In this document: positions 16,847 to 26,361 of the stretch, in pieces
Position numbering within the stretch: position 1 is the stretch's first letter
Layout of the letters: every line of letters begins with the position of its first letter
Assembly (NCBI RefSeq): GCF_017377875.1
Contig: NZ_CP070975.1
Location: 2,170,001-2,234,000 of the forward strand
DNA from: Alcaligenes sp. SORT26
GTDB taxonomy: Bacteria > Pseudomonadota > Gammaproteobacteria > Burkholderiales > Burkholderiaceae_B
Direction: 5' to 3'
DNA length: 64,000 nucleotides
The notes under the pieces: generated by a model
What the model was told of the DNA's origin: nothing
Database searches by the model: none
Seen by the model: only the letters and a program-made list of their open reading frames with translations
Program-made: the position numbers and the translations under genes

Positions 16847-18493
16847 ATGCTTGGCATGATGATGAATACCCCGCTGTTAGTGTCATCCATACTGCGTCAT
16901 GCGGCCAACTACCACGCAGACCGTGAGGTAGTCTCACAAACGGTAGAAGGCCACATCCACCGCTACACCTATGCAGATCTGTCCAAGCGCAGCCAGAAAC
17001 TGGCCAATGCGCTTCAGAAAATGGGCTTGCAACAAGGCGACCGTGTAGGCACTCTGGCCTGGAATGGCTATCGTCACCTGGAGCTGTATTACGGCGTATC
17101 AGGCTCGGGCCTGGTGTGTCACACCATCAACCCACGTCTGTTTCAGGACCAGATCGGCTACATCATTGAGCACGCTGGCGATAGCGTCCTGTTTGCCGAT
17201 CTGAGCTTCATGCCGATTCTGGAAGCCCTGGCCGATCAGCTCTCCAAGCTGAAAGCCGTGGTCATCATGACGGACGAAGAGCACATGCCCAAGTCGGACC
17301 TGCTGCCCAATCTGAAGTGCTATGAAACCCTGATTGCCGCCGAGTCCGATCATTTCGACTGGCCCGTTTTTGATGAAAATACGGCCTCCGGCCTGTGCTA
17401 CACCTCCGGCACCACGGGCAACCCCAAAGGCGTGCTCTACAGCCATCGCTCCACTATCTTGCATGCCTTTGCCTTGAGCATGCCCGATGCCCTGTGTCTG
17501 TCGGCCTCCGACACCATCACTCCCATCGTCCCGATGTTCCACGTCAACGCCTGGGGCCTGCCCTATGCGGCATTGATGGTTGGCGCAAAACTGGTCTTGC
17601 CCGGCCCGAAACTGGACGGCGCCAGCCTGCACACCTTATTTGAAAACGAAGGCGTCACCATGACAGCGGGCGTCCCTACCGTCTGGCTGGGCCTGCTGGA
17701 CTGGATGCAAGCCAATGGGAAAACCTTCAGCAGCCTGCAACGCCTGGTCATTGGGGGCTCGTCTGCGCCACCTGTCATGATTACCCGCTTCCAGAAGCTG
17801 GGCGTCAAAGTACGCCACGCCTGGGGTATGACCGAAACCAGCCCAGTGGGTCTGGCGGCCGCCTTGCTGCCCAAACACGAATCCCTGCCTGACAACGAGA
17901 AGCTCAAGCTGTTGTCCAAGCAGGGGCGTCCGCTGTTTGGCGTGGAGTTCCGCGTTGATGGCGACGATGGCGAACCCATCACCCGCGACGGCAAAATGTT
18001 CGGCGCCATGATGGTACGTGGCCCCTGGATTGCGGGCTCTTACTTCAACAGCAATGACACCTCTGCCCACACCGAAGATGGCTGGTTCAACACGGGCGAC
18101 GTCGTCACGATTGATCCCGATGGCTTTATCCAGATTGTGGATCGCACCAAAGACGTCGTGAAATCCGGTGGCGAATGGATCAGCTCGATCGAGCTGGAAA
18201 ACATTGCCCAGGCTCACCCGGCGATCAAGGAAGCGGCTGTTGTGGCCAAGCCCGACGAACGCTGGGGCGAGCGTCCCGTCCTGGTGGTGCAATTGCAAGA
18301 CGATGCCACCTTCACCAAGCAGGACATGATTGAGCTGTTCTCAGAGCAAGTCTCCAAATGGAGTATTCCTGACGAACTGATCGTGGTGGACGAATTGCCC
18401 CATACCGCCACCGGCAAGCTGCTGAAAACCGCTATTCGCAAGCTGATCCAAGAGGATCTGGACAAGCTGGCAGCACAAAACAAAGCGGTTTAA
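16847..18493 (+). CDS. Medium/long-chain fatty-acid CoA ligase (AlkK-like)
   Basis: A 548-residue adenylate-forming enzyme that activates a carboxylic acid with ATP and CoA. Start ATG 16847 has AGGGAGG nine bases upstream; an earlier in-frame ATG at 16757 gives an atypical N-terminus. [19 protein letters not shown] is the P-loop, GMTETSP is motif A5, and [16 protein letters not shown] and TATGKLLK close the two domains, with the catalytic lysine in the latter. The [20 protein letters not shown] start matches AlkK-type ligases for medium-chain acids. It stands alone between lysR and two tandem terminators, with no beta-oxidation genes beside it. Confidence 0.9.
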   Translation: MLGMMMNTPLLVSSILRHAANYHADREVVSQTVEGHIHRYTYADLSKRSQKLANALQKMGLQQGDRVGTLAWNGYRHLELYYGVSGSGLVCHTINPRLFQDQIGYIIEHAGDSVLFADLSFMPILEALADQLSKLKAVVIMTDEEHMPKSDLLPNLKCYETLIAAESDHFDWPVFDENTASGLCYTSGTTGNPKGVLYSHRSTILHAFALSMPDALCLSASDTITPIVPMFHVNAWGLPYAALMVGAKLVLPGPKLDGASLHTLFENEGVTMTAGVPTVWLGLLDWMQANGKTFSSLQRLVIGGSSAPPVMITRFQKLGVKVRHAWGMTETSPVGLAAALLPKHESLPDNEKLKLLSKQGRPLFGVEFRVDGDDGEPITRDGKMFGAMMVRGPWIAGSYFNSNDTSAHTEDGWFNTGDVVTIDPDGFIQIVDRTKDVVKSGGEWISSIELENIAQAHPAIKEAAVVAKPDERWGERPVLVVQLQDDATFTKQDMIELFSEQVSKWSIPDELIVVDELPHTATGKLLKTAIRKLIQEDLDKLAAQNKAV

Positions 18494-18515
18494 TCAACAC
18501 TGACAGCAGAATGAA

Positions 18516-18537
18516 GGAGCCAGCCTCGGCTCCCTTT
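18516..18537 (+). terminator. Hairpin just downstream of the acyl-CoA ligase
   Basis: GGAGCC (18516-18521) pairs with GGCTCC (18528-18533), followed by a short CTTT tract. It is weaker than the next hairpin at 18552. Confidence 0.5.
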
Positions 18538-18551
18538 ACGTGCAATACCAA

Positions 18552-18602
18552 ACGGCCCCCGAAGTTTGGATATCCATCCAGGCCTTCGGGGGCCGTTCTT
18601 TT
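18552..18602 (+). terminator. Strong intrinsic terminator after the acyl-CoA ligase
   Basis: A 13-bp perfect stem (ACGGCCCCCGAAG at 18552-18564 with CTTCGGGGGCCGT at 18584-18596), a 19-base loop that itself contains GGATATCC, then TCTTTT. Confidence 0.85.
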
Positions 18603-18737
18603 GCAAGAGCCTGAGCATGACGCGTCTCTTGCAAAGGCAGGGGCTTCAAACCGCTATTTCCGCTCCTGAAAACCCCTGGTTCTTGTGCCGAAAAATCACG
18701 CTCAAGAACTGGCAGCAGCACTCATGACAATCCCACC

Positions 18738-20042
18738 TTAAGGATGGACTGGCGTAGGAATATCCCAGATATTCAGATCCGCATTCTCGCGCTCCCAAGC
18801 GCGAACAGAGAACTTGGCGCGGTTGAACAAACGCACATAGTTTTCATGGCGAATCTTGTTGCCGATAGCGACAGGAAGCTCATCCAGGAAGTCCTTCATT
18901 TTGGACAAATCAGCGTGATACTGATCCGGTTGCATCAAACTGCCCGGCGTCACCGAGGTGGGCGGATTGGACTCAAATCGGTTACGCGTGAAGATCACCA
19001 CATCTGACCCCCACAGAATCCGGTTCTGATATTCCTTGAAGAAATTCAACCAATCCTGGCGGCTGGGCATGCCCGGTTCGGGGTCCAGCATATAGTCCTG
19101 CACCAGATCCCAGGAGATATCAGTAGACCAGCTCGGGCACGCATCCAGCACTTTCTTCACCCGCGTAATGTGATCGCTGGTGGGTTTAACAAAACGCCCC
19201 AAACCGGTGTGGGCCCACACCACCTTGGCATTGGGAGCGTGGCCGCAGACATGCTTCAAGCCATTTACGTAATCCTGATTCGGGTAGGCGTTTTCCAGCT
19301 CACCCTTGTAGTTGACCTCGACCCGGTACATATCGTTGTGCAAAATCGCGACCAGACCGACCTCTTCAATGGTCTTGAACAGGTACTCCAAGGACTCGGA
19401 GTACAAGGACACCTTGCTGCCATCTCCCGCATCAGGGGGTAGGGGCACAGACGGCGCCTTGGTTTCTTCTACCGTTTCACCCGCCAGTTTGCTGGACACC
19501 AGTTCCTTGTGAATGGTGAATTCGCCTACCCCGGAAAACACGCCTGGAAAGCTCAACACAGCTCGCTTGATGTGCTGCGAAGCATAAACATCCATAGGAT
19601 TGAAGGCCGTAATCATGACGTCCAGCTTTTCCTGGTACTGGGGTTCCAGCCTTTCGTACTCTCGCGCAAACATGGCATCGATAAACGAGTAGTAGTACAG
19701 GTCCGCTTTAGAGCCAATGTAGTAATTAGGGCCAAACATCTGATTATTGGGCCCTTGCGCCTGATACTCCTCAAAACCGTCCCAGCGTTGTTGCAAGGGA
19801 ATCGGCATGATGGTGGAGCGAATAATCTGCTGCCGGTCTGCGCTCATGTATCGCTGTGCGTATTCCTTTAAAGGAATCCCTTGCATGGCGTAATTGGACG
19901 CATGGAAATGCACATCAGCATAAAGCTGGCTGGTATCCAAACGGGGCTCGGGGGTTTGCGCCACAGCGCTACCCTGAAATGCAGCCAATAATGCAAAGCA
20001 GGAACCAACAATCATAGTGGGACGGAGGTAATTGCAAGCCAT
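18738..20042 (-). CDS. Exported amidohydrolase (amidohydrolase-2 / TIM-barrel metal hydrolase family)
   Basis: A 434-residue protein with a signal peptide (about 1-28, cleavage near AVA-QTP) and a predicted TIM-barrel hydrolase. YADVHFHASNY after the signal holds the first metal His pair; LHNDM, WAHTGLGRF and LWGSDVVIF are the later His and Asp positions of the family. A periplasmic location is unusual for amidohydrolase-2 enzymes, which mostly act on cytosolic decarboxylation or lactone substrates. GGGAG lies seven bases before the ATG. It is monocistronic, next to a very AT-rich gap. The substrate is unknown. Confidence 0.78.
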   Translation of the reverse strand: MACNYLRPTMIVGSCFALLAAFQGSAVAQTPEPRLDTSQLYADVHFHASNYAMQGIPLKEYAQRYMSADRQQIIRSTIMPIPLQQRWDGFEEYQAQGPNNQMFGPNYYIGSKADLYYYSFIDAMFAREYERLEPQYQEKLDVMITAFNPMDVYASQHIKRAVLSFPGVFSGVGEFTIHKELVSSKLAGETVEETKAPSVPLPPDAGDGSKVSLYSESLEYLFKTIEEVGLVAILHNDMYRVEVNYKGELENAYPNQDYVNGLKHVCGHAPNAKVVWAHTGLGRFVKPTSDHITRVKKVLDACPSWSTDISWDLVQDYMLDPEPGMPSRQDWLNFFKEYQNRILWGSDVVIFTRNRFESNPPTSVTPGSLMQPDQYHADLSKMKDFLDELPVAIGNKIRHENYVRLFNRAKFSVRAWERENADLNIWDIPTPVHP

Positions 20043-20345
20043 TCTTGTCTCCCTATCGACAGGTAGTGTGCGAAACGAAATACAGTGACTTGCAAACTAT
20101 AACCAGACATCTCTCAATTAATGACAAAAAATAACAGATATTCTTTTTTAATTTTCAATATCTATTATTTTTTATATTTTTAAATTTCTATTATTAATAG
20201 CCATATAAAACTCATTAAAAAATAATTTTATAATCAGTCCCAATTAATTAAAAAATCAGGCTTTCTTAAAATCTTTAATCATCAGGCCACATAGAACAGG
20301 CCCTTGACCTTGCCTGCTCCAGCTTCTGCCATCCATTGCGCCCTT
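20043..20345. other. AT-rich intergenic stretch
   Basis: About 300 bases without a supported gene. From about 20100 to 20280 it is nearly all A and T, with runs such as TATTATTTTTTATATTTTTAAATTTC, far from the GC-rich surroundings. It lies upstream of the amidohydrolase gene and downstream of the LysE-type gene. It could be a promoter under nucleoid-protein silencing or a scar of transfer. No clear hairpin terminator was identified. Confidence 0.6.
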
Positions 20346-20963
20346 CTAGGACACCGAGTTGGTAAACAAGAGCGATGCACCCAAACCCAGCAAAGCAACA
20401 CCAATCCCCCTATCCAGCAGCCTCTGCCTAGCCAGCATCGCCGCCCGCAACCGCCTGTTTGAAAACACGATGGCGACGATACTGAACCAGACCCAATGGG
20501 CAAACGACATAAAAAACCCATAAGCAAAATTCAGCCAGAACGGCGCATCAGGCTGCACCAACTGCGTAAACGTCGCCACTACAAACAGCATGGTTTTAGG
20601 GTTCAAGGCATTGGTCAAAAAGCCCATCCCAAAGGCTTGCCACGCGCTAGGTACCTTCCCTGGTTCGCCATCCGTATTCAAGGGCGTGCGATTCCGAAAA
20701 GACTGGTAGCCCAAATACATCAAGTACGCCGCCCCAGCCACCTTCATCACCCAAAACAAGGTGGGCGACTGGGTAATCAGAATCGCTACCCCCAGCACGG
20801 TGTAGACCACGTGCACCTGCACTCCTGCGGCAATGCCCAGCGCTGAAATCAAACCAATCCTGCGGCCAAAGGAATAACCATTACGAGTGACCATGGCGAA
20901 GTCCGGGCCAGGACTGATCACAGCCAGGATGGTGATGGTGGCAACCGCCAACAGTTCATGCAT
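20346..20963 (-). CDS. LysE/RhtB-family amino-acid exporter
   Basis: A 205-residue membrane protein with about six hydrophobic segments. ISPGPDFAMVTRNG near the N-terminus and GFLTNALNPKTMLFV in the middle are the two hallmark motifs of the LysE/RhtB translocators, which export amino acids or their derivatives. Start ATG 20963 (AAGG nine bases upstream) is preferred over an in-frame TTG at 20972. A LysR gene diverges from it at 21327, as is common for this family. The exported compound is unknown. Confidence 0.88.
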   Translation of the reverse strand: MHELLAVATITILAVISPGPDFAMVTRNGYSFGRRIGLISALGIAAGVQVHVVYTVLGVAILITQSPTLFWVMKVAGAAYLMYLGYQSFRNRTPLNTDGEPGKVPSAWQAFGMGFLTNALNPKTMLFVVATFTQLVQPDAPFWLNFAYGFFMSFAHWVWFSIVAIVFSNRRLRAAMLARQRLLDRGIGVALLGLGASLLFTNSVS

Positions 20964-21326
20964 TTTTAACAACCTTAAGTTTGATGAAATCGGGGCTAAG
21001 CCCCACTCCGAAAGCCGCCAGCTCCCAGGCCCTGCCCTACACTTGAGAAGGTTCTGTACTGTCTGGTGAACGGCTCAAGCTCAGCCAGATGCTCAATCGA
21101 AAACGACAGCCAAAAACCTAAAAAATAGTGTTTTTTACAGGCGCGAAATTCATTTATTTATTATTATTTTTCCCACCAAGGTGACTTACCCAGGCCCGAT
21201 ACTGAATCACTTTCATACCCACTTTTTCCATAAAATTATCGCCACTCACAGCATTTCATTATTGATAATCCTGTGCTAATTTAAAAACGATAATTACTGC
21301 GCCATTTCTGTGAGTTTTCATCGACC
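20964..21326. other. Divergent intergenic region, partly AT-rich
   Basis: About 360 bases between the LysE-type gene and a divergent lysR. The part from about 21120 to 21300 is AT-rich with ATTTATTTATTATTATTTTT. It should hold both promoters. No gene or hairpin of note was seen. Confidence 0.5.
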
Positions 21327-22187
21327 ATGCAAATCCCTAATCTCACGGCCTTCCGCTACTTCGACACCGCGGCCCAGGCAGGTAGTTTTGTGCAGGCAGC
21401 CCAGCTACTGCATGTCACTCACGGCGCAGTCAGCCGCCAGATTCGAGCGCTGGAAGAATCCCTGGGAGTCGAGTTGTTTGAGCGGCGTAATCGGGCTGTC
21501 TTTCTGACGCCTGCAGGCCGCCAGCTTTTGCATGTCACCGCCCCCATGTTTGAACGGCTGGAAGATGTGGTGTATCAACTGCAGCAAACCCAGCGCGAGC
21601 ATGCTCTGGCCGTCTCCTGCGAACCCACCATCGCCATGAAATGGTTGATTCCGCGCCTGGGGAATTTTCAGGCATTGCACCCTAATATCACCGTGCACCT
21701 GATCACCGCCGGGGGGCCGGTCAACTTCGCTCAAATGGGGGTGGATCTGGCAATACGTCGCGATGACTTCCATTGGGCCGACTCGGTCTGCGGCCTGAGG
21801 CTATGCGATGAGAAGATAGGCCCGGTCTGCCAGCCTCAATACCCATACACGCAGGAAGCGTCCAAACAGGTGCTGATACATAGCAGTTCCCGTGCCCAAG
21901 CCTGGGCTACTTGGGCACGGCTTAGCAACACCACCCTACGCTCCGCCAGCAAGCTGCAACTGGAGCATTTTTACTTGTGCATCCAGGCCGCCCTGTCCGG
22001 GCAAGGCATGGCGATGGTGTCGCAGCTGATGGTGGAAGATGAACTGCACAACGGCCAACTGATTGCCCCGCATGGCTTCATCCCGGACGGCTCGGCGTAC
22101 TACCTGCTCTCGCCCCAGGCACTGGATCAGAACCCGCGTGCGGAGGTGTTTGCAGATTGGCTTTGTGAGCAGTTGGCAGGTTCCTGA
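21327..22187 (+). CDS. LysR-family regulator (GcvA-like)
   Basis: A 286-residue regulator. The HTH (AAQLLHVTHGAVSRQIRALEE) followed by LGVELFERRNRAVFLTPAG is of GcvA type. The effector domain has the AVSCEPTIAMKWLIPRL and DLAIRRDD segments of that group. It is divergent from the LysE-type exporter and convergent with the porin gene, so the exporter is its likely target. The Shine-Dalgarno sequence is weak (GAG). Confidence 0.87.
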   Translation: MQIPNLTAFRYFDTAAQAGSFVQAAQLLHVTHGAVSRQIRALEESLGVELFERRNRAVFLTPAGRQLLHVTAPMFERLEDVVYQLQQTQREHALAVSCEPTIAMKWLIPRLGNFQALHPNITVHLITAGGPVNFAQMGVDLAIRRDDFHWADSVCGLRLCDEKIGPVCQPQYPYTQEASKQVLIHSSSRAQAWATWARLSNTTLRSASKLQLEHFYLCIQAALSGQGMAMVSQLMVEDELHNGQLIAPHGFIPDGSAYYLLSPQALDQNPRAEVFADWLCEQLAGS

Positions 22188-22216
22188 CTGTGGCTCAAAA
22201 ACATGCACTCATCAGA

Positions 22217-22243
22217 GTCTTCCTCCGCTCCGCGAAGGAAGAC
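22217..22243. terminator. Hairpin between convergent lysR and porin genes
   Basis: GTCTTCCT (22217-22224) pairs with AGGAAGAC (22236-22243) across an 11-base loop. There is no T-run on either side, so termination efficiency is uncertain. Confidence 0.4.
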
Positions 22244-22251
22244 CAAACCGT

Positions 22252-23268
22252 CTAGAACGAATGGCTAATGCCAAACTGCAAACCGGAGGATTTCCGGCCA
22301 GCCTGGCCTTCTGGTGAGATATCCGAAGTCACAAAGCTGGCCTGGCCTTGATTCCGGATATAGCCATAGGCCGAATACAACGTCGTGCGTTTACTCAAGG
22401 GATGGACATAGCCAATTGCATATTGCTGTGCATCATCCCCATCCTTGCGCCCCGACTGCCAGGAGGAGGCCGCCGACAGTTTGAGCTGCCCCTTGCCCAC
22501 AGGCACCATAACCCCCACTAGAGCCACCTCCTGTTTATCTGCTCCCAGCTTGTGCCACAAATAATTGGTGTATAGCTTGAGCGCCTTGAAATCATAAGAA
22601 GCACCCAGTGTTGCTGTCTCATAGCCATAGCCCCCCATTGAGGTTCGGCCATAAGCTCCCGCCACATTCAAGGGTCCATTTTCATAGCCCAGGCGCCCGC
22701 CTGCATAGCCTGCACCCTTGCTGCCATTGTCATAGGCGTAGTTGAACTGACCGTAGACACCACCCAAATTCTTAGGTAGAAAATACGAGATCATATTACT
22801 TGCCCGTGACAGGGTGCTTGCCTCTCCTAGCCCCTGCGGCCAACCCAAAATAATGTTGCTGCTGCCACCTACCCCGACAGTGCCAAAGGGTGAAAAGGCC
22901 GAGACGTTCCAGAAAGCCGCGGTATAGTCGCGCCCCAAGCGGATCTCACCTAACTGCTGGCTAAGCAGGCTGATGGTAGAACGTCGGCTCCATTCCAAAC
23001 CCTGCGGCTCGCCCGTATTTGGTAAAACCGGTGCTTCCAGCCAGAAGCCTAACGACCAGCCATCACTCAATGATTCAGTACCGCGCAAACCCAGTCGACT
23101 GGGCAACATATACCCACCCTGATCCATGCCCGTTTGAGACCGCCCCCCGGCATTGGCGGTAGTGATATTCATATCCAAGTGCCCAAAGATCGTTAAAGAT
23201 GAACTTTGCGCACAGGCCGCTCCTGCCAGCAGGCCTCCCGCCAGAAAAACCATTACTTGAGTTTTCAA
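22252..23268 (-). CDS. Gram-negative general porin (Bordetella/Neisseria type)
   Basis: A 338-residue outer-membrane barrel: signal peptide ending ACA-QSS, SSLTIFGHLDMNI first strand, SRLGLRGTESLSDGWSLGFWLE, LGEIRLGRDYT and the C-terminal GISHSF ending in Phe, as recognised by the BAM machinery. The start is taken as TTG 23268: AAGGGGG lies five bases upstream, and it supplies the Lys of the signal N-region that the next ATG (five codons in) would lose. The gene begins 11 bases after the Bug gene, so it belongs to the 22252-27954 operon and probably admits the operon's substrate. Confidence 0.88.
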   Translation of the reverse strand: MKTQVMVFLAGGLLAGAACAQSSSLTIFGHLDMNITTANAGGRSQTGMDQGGYMLPSRLGLRGTESLSDGWSLGFWLEAPVLPNTGEPQGLEWSRRSTISLLSQQLGEIRLGRDYTAAFWNVSAFSPFGTVGVGGSSNIILGWPQGLGEASTLSRASNMISYFLPKNLGGVYGQFNYAYDNGSKGAGYAGGRLGYENGPLNVAGAYGRTSMGGYGYETATLGASYDFKALKLYTNYLWHKLGADKQEVALVGVMVPVGKGQLKLSAASSWQSGRKDGDDAQQYAIGYVHPLSKRTTLYSAYGYIRNQGQASFVTSDISPEGQAGRKSSGLQFGISHSF

Positions 23269-23279
23269 AGCTGCCCCCT

Positions 23280-24266
23280 TTAGCCTGCTTTACTGATGCC
23301 AGCCTGACGAATCAGAGCGCGTGTGCTGTCCATTTCAGCTTTCACCTGCTCGGCAAACTGCGCCTGTGGCATAGGCGTGGGCTTGGCCCCCAGCTTCTCA
23401 AAGCGCGTGCGGATAACATCGGACTCCAGGGCAGCTACTGTTTCGGCATGCAAGCGTTGCACCACCGAATCAGGTGTTTTGGAGGGGACAAACATGCCAA
23501 CCCAGAACGGATTATCCACACCCGGGAAACCCGCTTCCGTTGTGGTCGGCACATCAGGCAGCAAAGGCGAGCGCTGCACATCGCTAATAGCCAAAGCCGT
23601 CAGCTTGCCCGACTGCACCATGGGTAAAGCCAAGGCCAGGGGCAGGAAGAACCAATCGATACGGCCAGCAATCACATCATTCACCGCTTCAGGCGTACCG
23701 CGATAGGGCACATGCAACACATCCAGGCCGACAGCAACGCGAAACTTCTCGCCAGCAATATGTGCACCACTTCCATTTCCCGAAGACCCATAGGTAAAGT
23801 CCCCTGGCGCCGCCTTGGCCTGCTCCACCAAATCAGCCAGCGACTTGAAGTCCCGGCTGGTCGTGGCCACCACCACATTGGGCATAGCTGCCAGACGCGT
23901 GACCGGGGTGAAGTCACCCAAGGTGTCATACTGCAAATCCGAATACAGCTCGGGATTGGCCAGATGACCTGCTGAATGGATCAACACGGTGTGTCCGTCA
24001 GCCGCCGACCGTGCCACCATCGTGGCCCCCAGCACCCCCCCCGCACCTGGCCTGTTTTCAACCACAAACGAAGTACTCAAACGGCTTTCCAGACGTTCGG
24101 CCACTGCTCGCCCAATAACATCGGTAGTCGACCCCGCTGTAAATGGAACAATAAGACGCACCGGCTGGGCCGGATAGGCGGACTGCGCGCGCAAGGCCGC
24201 AGGCAATGCGGCGAACCCCAAGGCTGCGCCCCCCAACTGCATAAACTGCCGACGATTGATCGTCAT
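23280..24266 (-). CDS. Bug-family tripartite tricarboxylate transporter binding protein
   Basis: A 328-residue periplasmic receptor. The signal starts NRRQFMQLGG, a Tat-like pattern, and ends LRAQS. YPAQPVRLIVPFTAGSTTDVIGR and VENRPGAGGVLGA are the N-terminal Bug signatures, and VLHVPYRGTPEAVNDVIAGR and LPDVPTTTEAGFPG are later ones. Bug proteins bind small carboxylates or aromatic acids. No TctA/TctB membrane genes lie nearby, so it must share a transporter encoded elsewhere or act in sensing. It lies in the operon with a second, distinct Bug gene at 26362. Confidence 0.93.
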   Translation of the reverse strand: MTINRRQFMQLGGAALGFAALPAALRAQSAYPAQPVRLIVPFTAGSTTDVIGRAVAERLESRLSTSFVVENRPGAGGVLGATMVARSAADGHTVLIHSAGHLANPELYSDLQYDTLGDFTPVTRLAAMPNVVVATTSRDFKSLADLVEQAKAAPGDFTYGSSGNGSGAHIAGEKFRVAVGLDVLHVPYRGTPEAVNDVIAGRIDWFFLPLALALPMVQSGKLTALAISDVQRSPLLPDVPTTTEAGFPGVDNPFWVGMFVPSKTPDSVVQRLHAETVAALESDVIRTRFEKLGAKPTPMPQAQFAEQVKAEMDSTRALIRQAGISKAG

Positions 24267-24320
24267 GCTTGTCTCCTGATTATTATTTTAAAAAAATAGG
24301 CCGGTCTACGCCGGCCCACA

Positions 24321-25310
24321 TTACGGCGTCAACACCAGACGCTGAGCCGATCCTGCCAACACCTGCAGATACGCCTGACGGGCTCCCGCCAATGGAACTA
24401 GCCCCGACTCATCAACAGGGAACGCCTGCAAGCTGCCATCCATAAAACCCGGCAGCAGGCTGCGTAATACATCAGCGCAGCGGCTGGCATTCAACTTGAG
24501 GCTATCTACCCCAATCAAACGCAGGTCGCGTCGGTAGAAAGCCTGAATATCAAAGGGAACATTACGGCTGGGGGTGGAGATAACAACCTGCGTGCCGCCT
24601 AAGGCCAAGGACTGAAGACAGGCTTCGAAATACGGCGAGCCCACTGTGTTGTAAGCAATATCCACGCCTTTGCCATCGGTCATGGCCATTACTTGTTTGG
24701 CCAGATCCTCACTATGACCATCAAGAATTTCAATGTCGCTGCTGGCATGACCTGAATAGGCTTGCCCGGCACGCTCTACCCCGATTACCCGAGCGCCCGC
24801 CCGTGTCGCCAACTGAATTACAGCTTGCCCCACTTTGCCGTTAGAGCCGCACACCAGTACGGTCTGGCCCGCGCCCGTCAGACCTGCACGTCGCACCCCT
24901 TCATAAGCCGTAATAAAAGGCACACCGGCTGTCGCAGCGCTGGCAGCAGAAATATGATCGGGCCTGGCCACCAGGGCCTCGACAGGCAGTGTCAGATAGC
25001 GAGCATGTGTACCGTCACGCGTGATCCCCAGATCACCACCGGTCCCCCACACGTCCTTGCCCAGCCAATCCTGCGGGCCAGCCACAACCATACCTGCGTA
25101 GTCACGCCCCGGCGTGCGAGGCCAGATGGCATAAGGCATCATGCCCATGGCCGCCTTCACATCGCTGGGATTGATCGCAGCGGCGGCCACCTCGACCACT
25201 ACCATGCCCTCTGCTGCAATCGGCATGATCTGATCTACGAGCTCAGGGGCAAGAAGCTCGGGCTCCAGGGCTCTCTGACTAACTTTGATGGCTTGGGATT
25301 TGTGATTCAT
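24321..25310 (-). CDS. MDR-superfamily oxidoreductase (quinone oxidoreductase-like)
   Basis: A 329-residue dehydrogenase/reductase. ATG 25310 (MNHKSQAIKV) is chosen; the longer frame overlaps the dioxygenase gene and encodes a Cys/Pro-rich non-homologous stretch. AAAAINPSDVKAAMG is the GroES-like segment, and VLVCGSNGKVGQAVIQLA the dinucleotide site. No zinc ligands are visible. In the operon it probably reduces a ring-cleavage or enone intermediate, a role played in known hydroxyquinol routes by an Fe-ADH maleylacetate reductase, which is absent here. The exact reaction is not predictable. Confidence 0.82.
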   Translation of the reverse strand: MNHKSQAIKVSQRALEPELLAPELVDQIMPIAAEGMVVVEVAAAAINPSDVKAAMGMMPYAIWPRTPGRDYAGMVVAGPQDWLGKDVWGTGGDLGITRDGTHARYLTLPVEALVARPDHISAASAATAGVPFITAYEGVRRAGLTGAGQTVLVCGSNGKVGQAVIQLATRAGARVIGVERAGQAYSGHASSDIEILDGHSEDLAKQVMAMTDGKGVDIAYNTVGSPYFEACLQSLALGGTQVVISTPSRNVPFDIQAFYRRDLRLIGVDSLKLNASRCADVLRSLLPGFMDGSLQAFPVDESGLVPLAGARQAYLQVLAGSAQRLVLTP

Positions 25311-25407
25311 AGTTATACCTACTGAAAAAAACATACAAACAGGAAGTGGGCAAAATCCCCTTCGCGGCCCCGCCATTCCGGGGCTAACTGCCAGGCAGTC
25401 GGGTGGA

Positions 25408-26322
25408 TCAGGACAGAGGCGGCTTGGGCATAGGGGTATGGCCTGGCTCAAGCTTTAACTCCACCTCCAGGCGATACGTGCCATCGGATGAGGCCTCGAA
25501 CTCACGCAGCAAAGACCCAACCGCACCAAAGGCGGCATCGCTGTAGGCATAAGGGTCATGAGCATCGAAAATTTGTGTGGTCAGCACCTTGTGACCCGCT
25601 GCGGAAGCAATAAAATGCACGTGGGCCGGGCGCATGTGATCGCGCTTCTGAATAGCCAGCAAGGTGCCACATGGACCATCAATAGGAACGCCATAACCCG
25701 AAGGTTTGACGCTCTCGAACCAGAAGCGGCCATCCACATCGCTGATAAAAATGCCGCGCAGATTCATATCTTCCTGCTCCGGGTCCTGGTTCTCGTACAG
25801 TCCGCTGGGGGCAGCCTGCCACACCTCAATGCGGGCTCCCTTGATCGGGGAACCATCAATGGACACCACTTTGCCAGACACCAGCAACGGCAAACCTTGC
25901 GTGTCTGTAGACGCAATCGAAGCCCCGTTATCCAGCACAGGCTGATTGGCACGCCAGAAAGGACCAATCAAAGCGGGCTCGGTACCACCCGCTGCCAGTA
26001 CAGCCTTGGCATCCATCAACAGTACCAAGGTGGCAACGCCCAGAATGTCGGCTAGCAAGATACCTTCATGACGCAAAGGATTGGTGGCCTGCCCAACCTC
26101 GACCATGAAATCCAGACCTTTGTGCAACTCGTCATAGCTCAAACGCACATCCTGTGCGAAAGCATGCAAGTGGCGAATCAAGGAATCCAGAATCTCACGA
26201 GTACGTGGGTCTGCCGCCTGATTGGCTGCCAGCACGGCTTTCAGCAAGGCCTCGGGCGTGGCGGGAATAGTCTGTTGAGTCTCGGCATGCGGGCTCAACT
26301 CCATTGTGTTGCTCTGTGTCAT
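25408..26322 (-). CDS. Intradiol ring-cleavage dioxygenase (catechol/hydroxyquinol 1,2-dioxygenase family)
   Basis: A 304-residue Fe(III) dioxygenase that opens an ortho-dihydroxylated ring between the hydroxyls. ATG 26322 has CAGGAG eight bases upstream; an in-frame TTG seven codons earlier is rejected. The N-terminal helical dimerisation domain covers about 25-110, then the beta-sandwich. The four iron ligands are visible: Y176 (GLYENQ), Y210 (SGYGVP), H234 and H236 (RPAHVHF). TEPALIGPFWR and the overall length fit the hydroxyquinol or aromatic-catechol subfamily better than chlorocatechol enzymes. It lies between the MDR gene and a Bug gene in one operon. Confidence 0.92.
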   Translation of the reverse strand: MTQSNTMELSPHAETQQTIPATPEALLKAVLAANQAADPRTREILDSLIRHLHAFAQDVRLSYDELHKGLDFMVEVGQATNPLRHEGILLADILGVATLVLLMDAKAVLAAGGTEPALIGPFWRANQPVLDNGASIASTDTQGLPLLVSGKVVSIDGSPIKGARIEVWQAAPSGLYENQDPEQEDMNLRGIFISDVDGRFWFESVKPSGYGVPIDGPCGTLLAIQKRDHMRPAHVHFIASAAGHKVLTTQIFDAHDPYAYSDAAFGAVGSLLREFEASSDGTYRLEVELKLEPGHTPMPKPPLS

Positions 26323-26361
26323 TGTCTTTGCTCCTGTGTACAAAAATGAGCAGCAAGCTCG

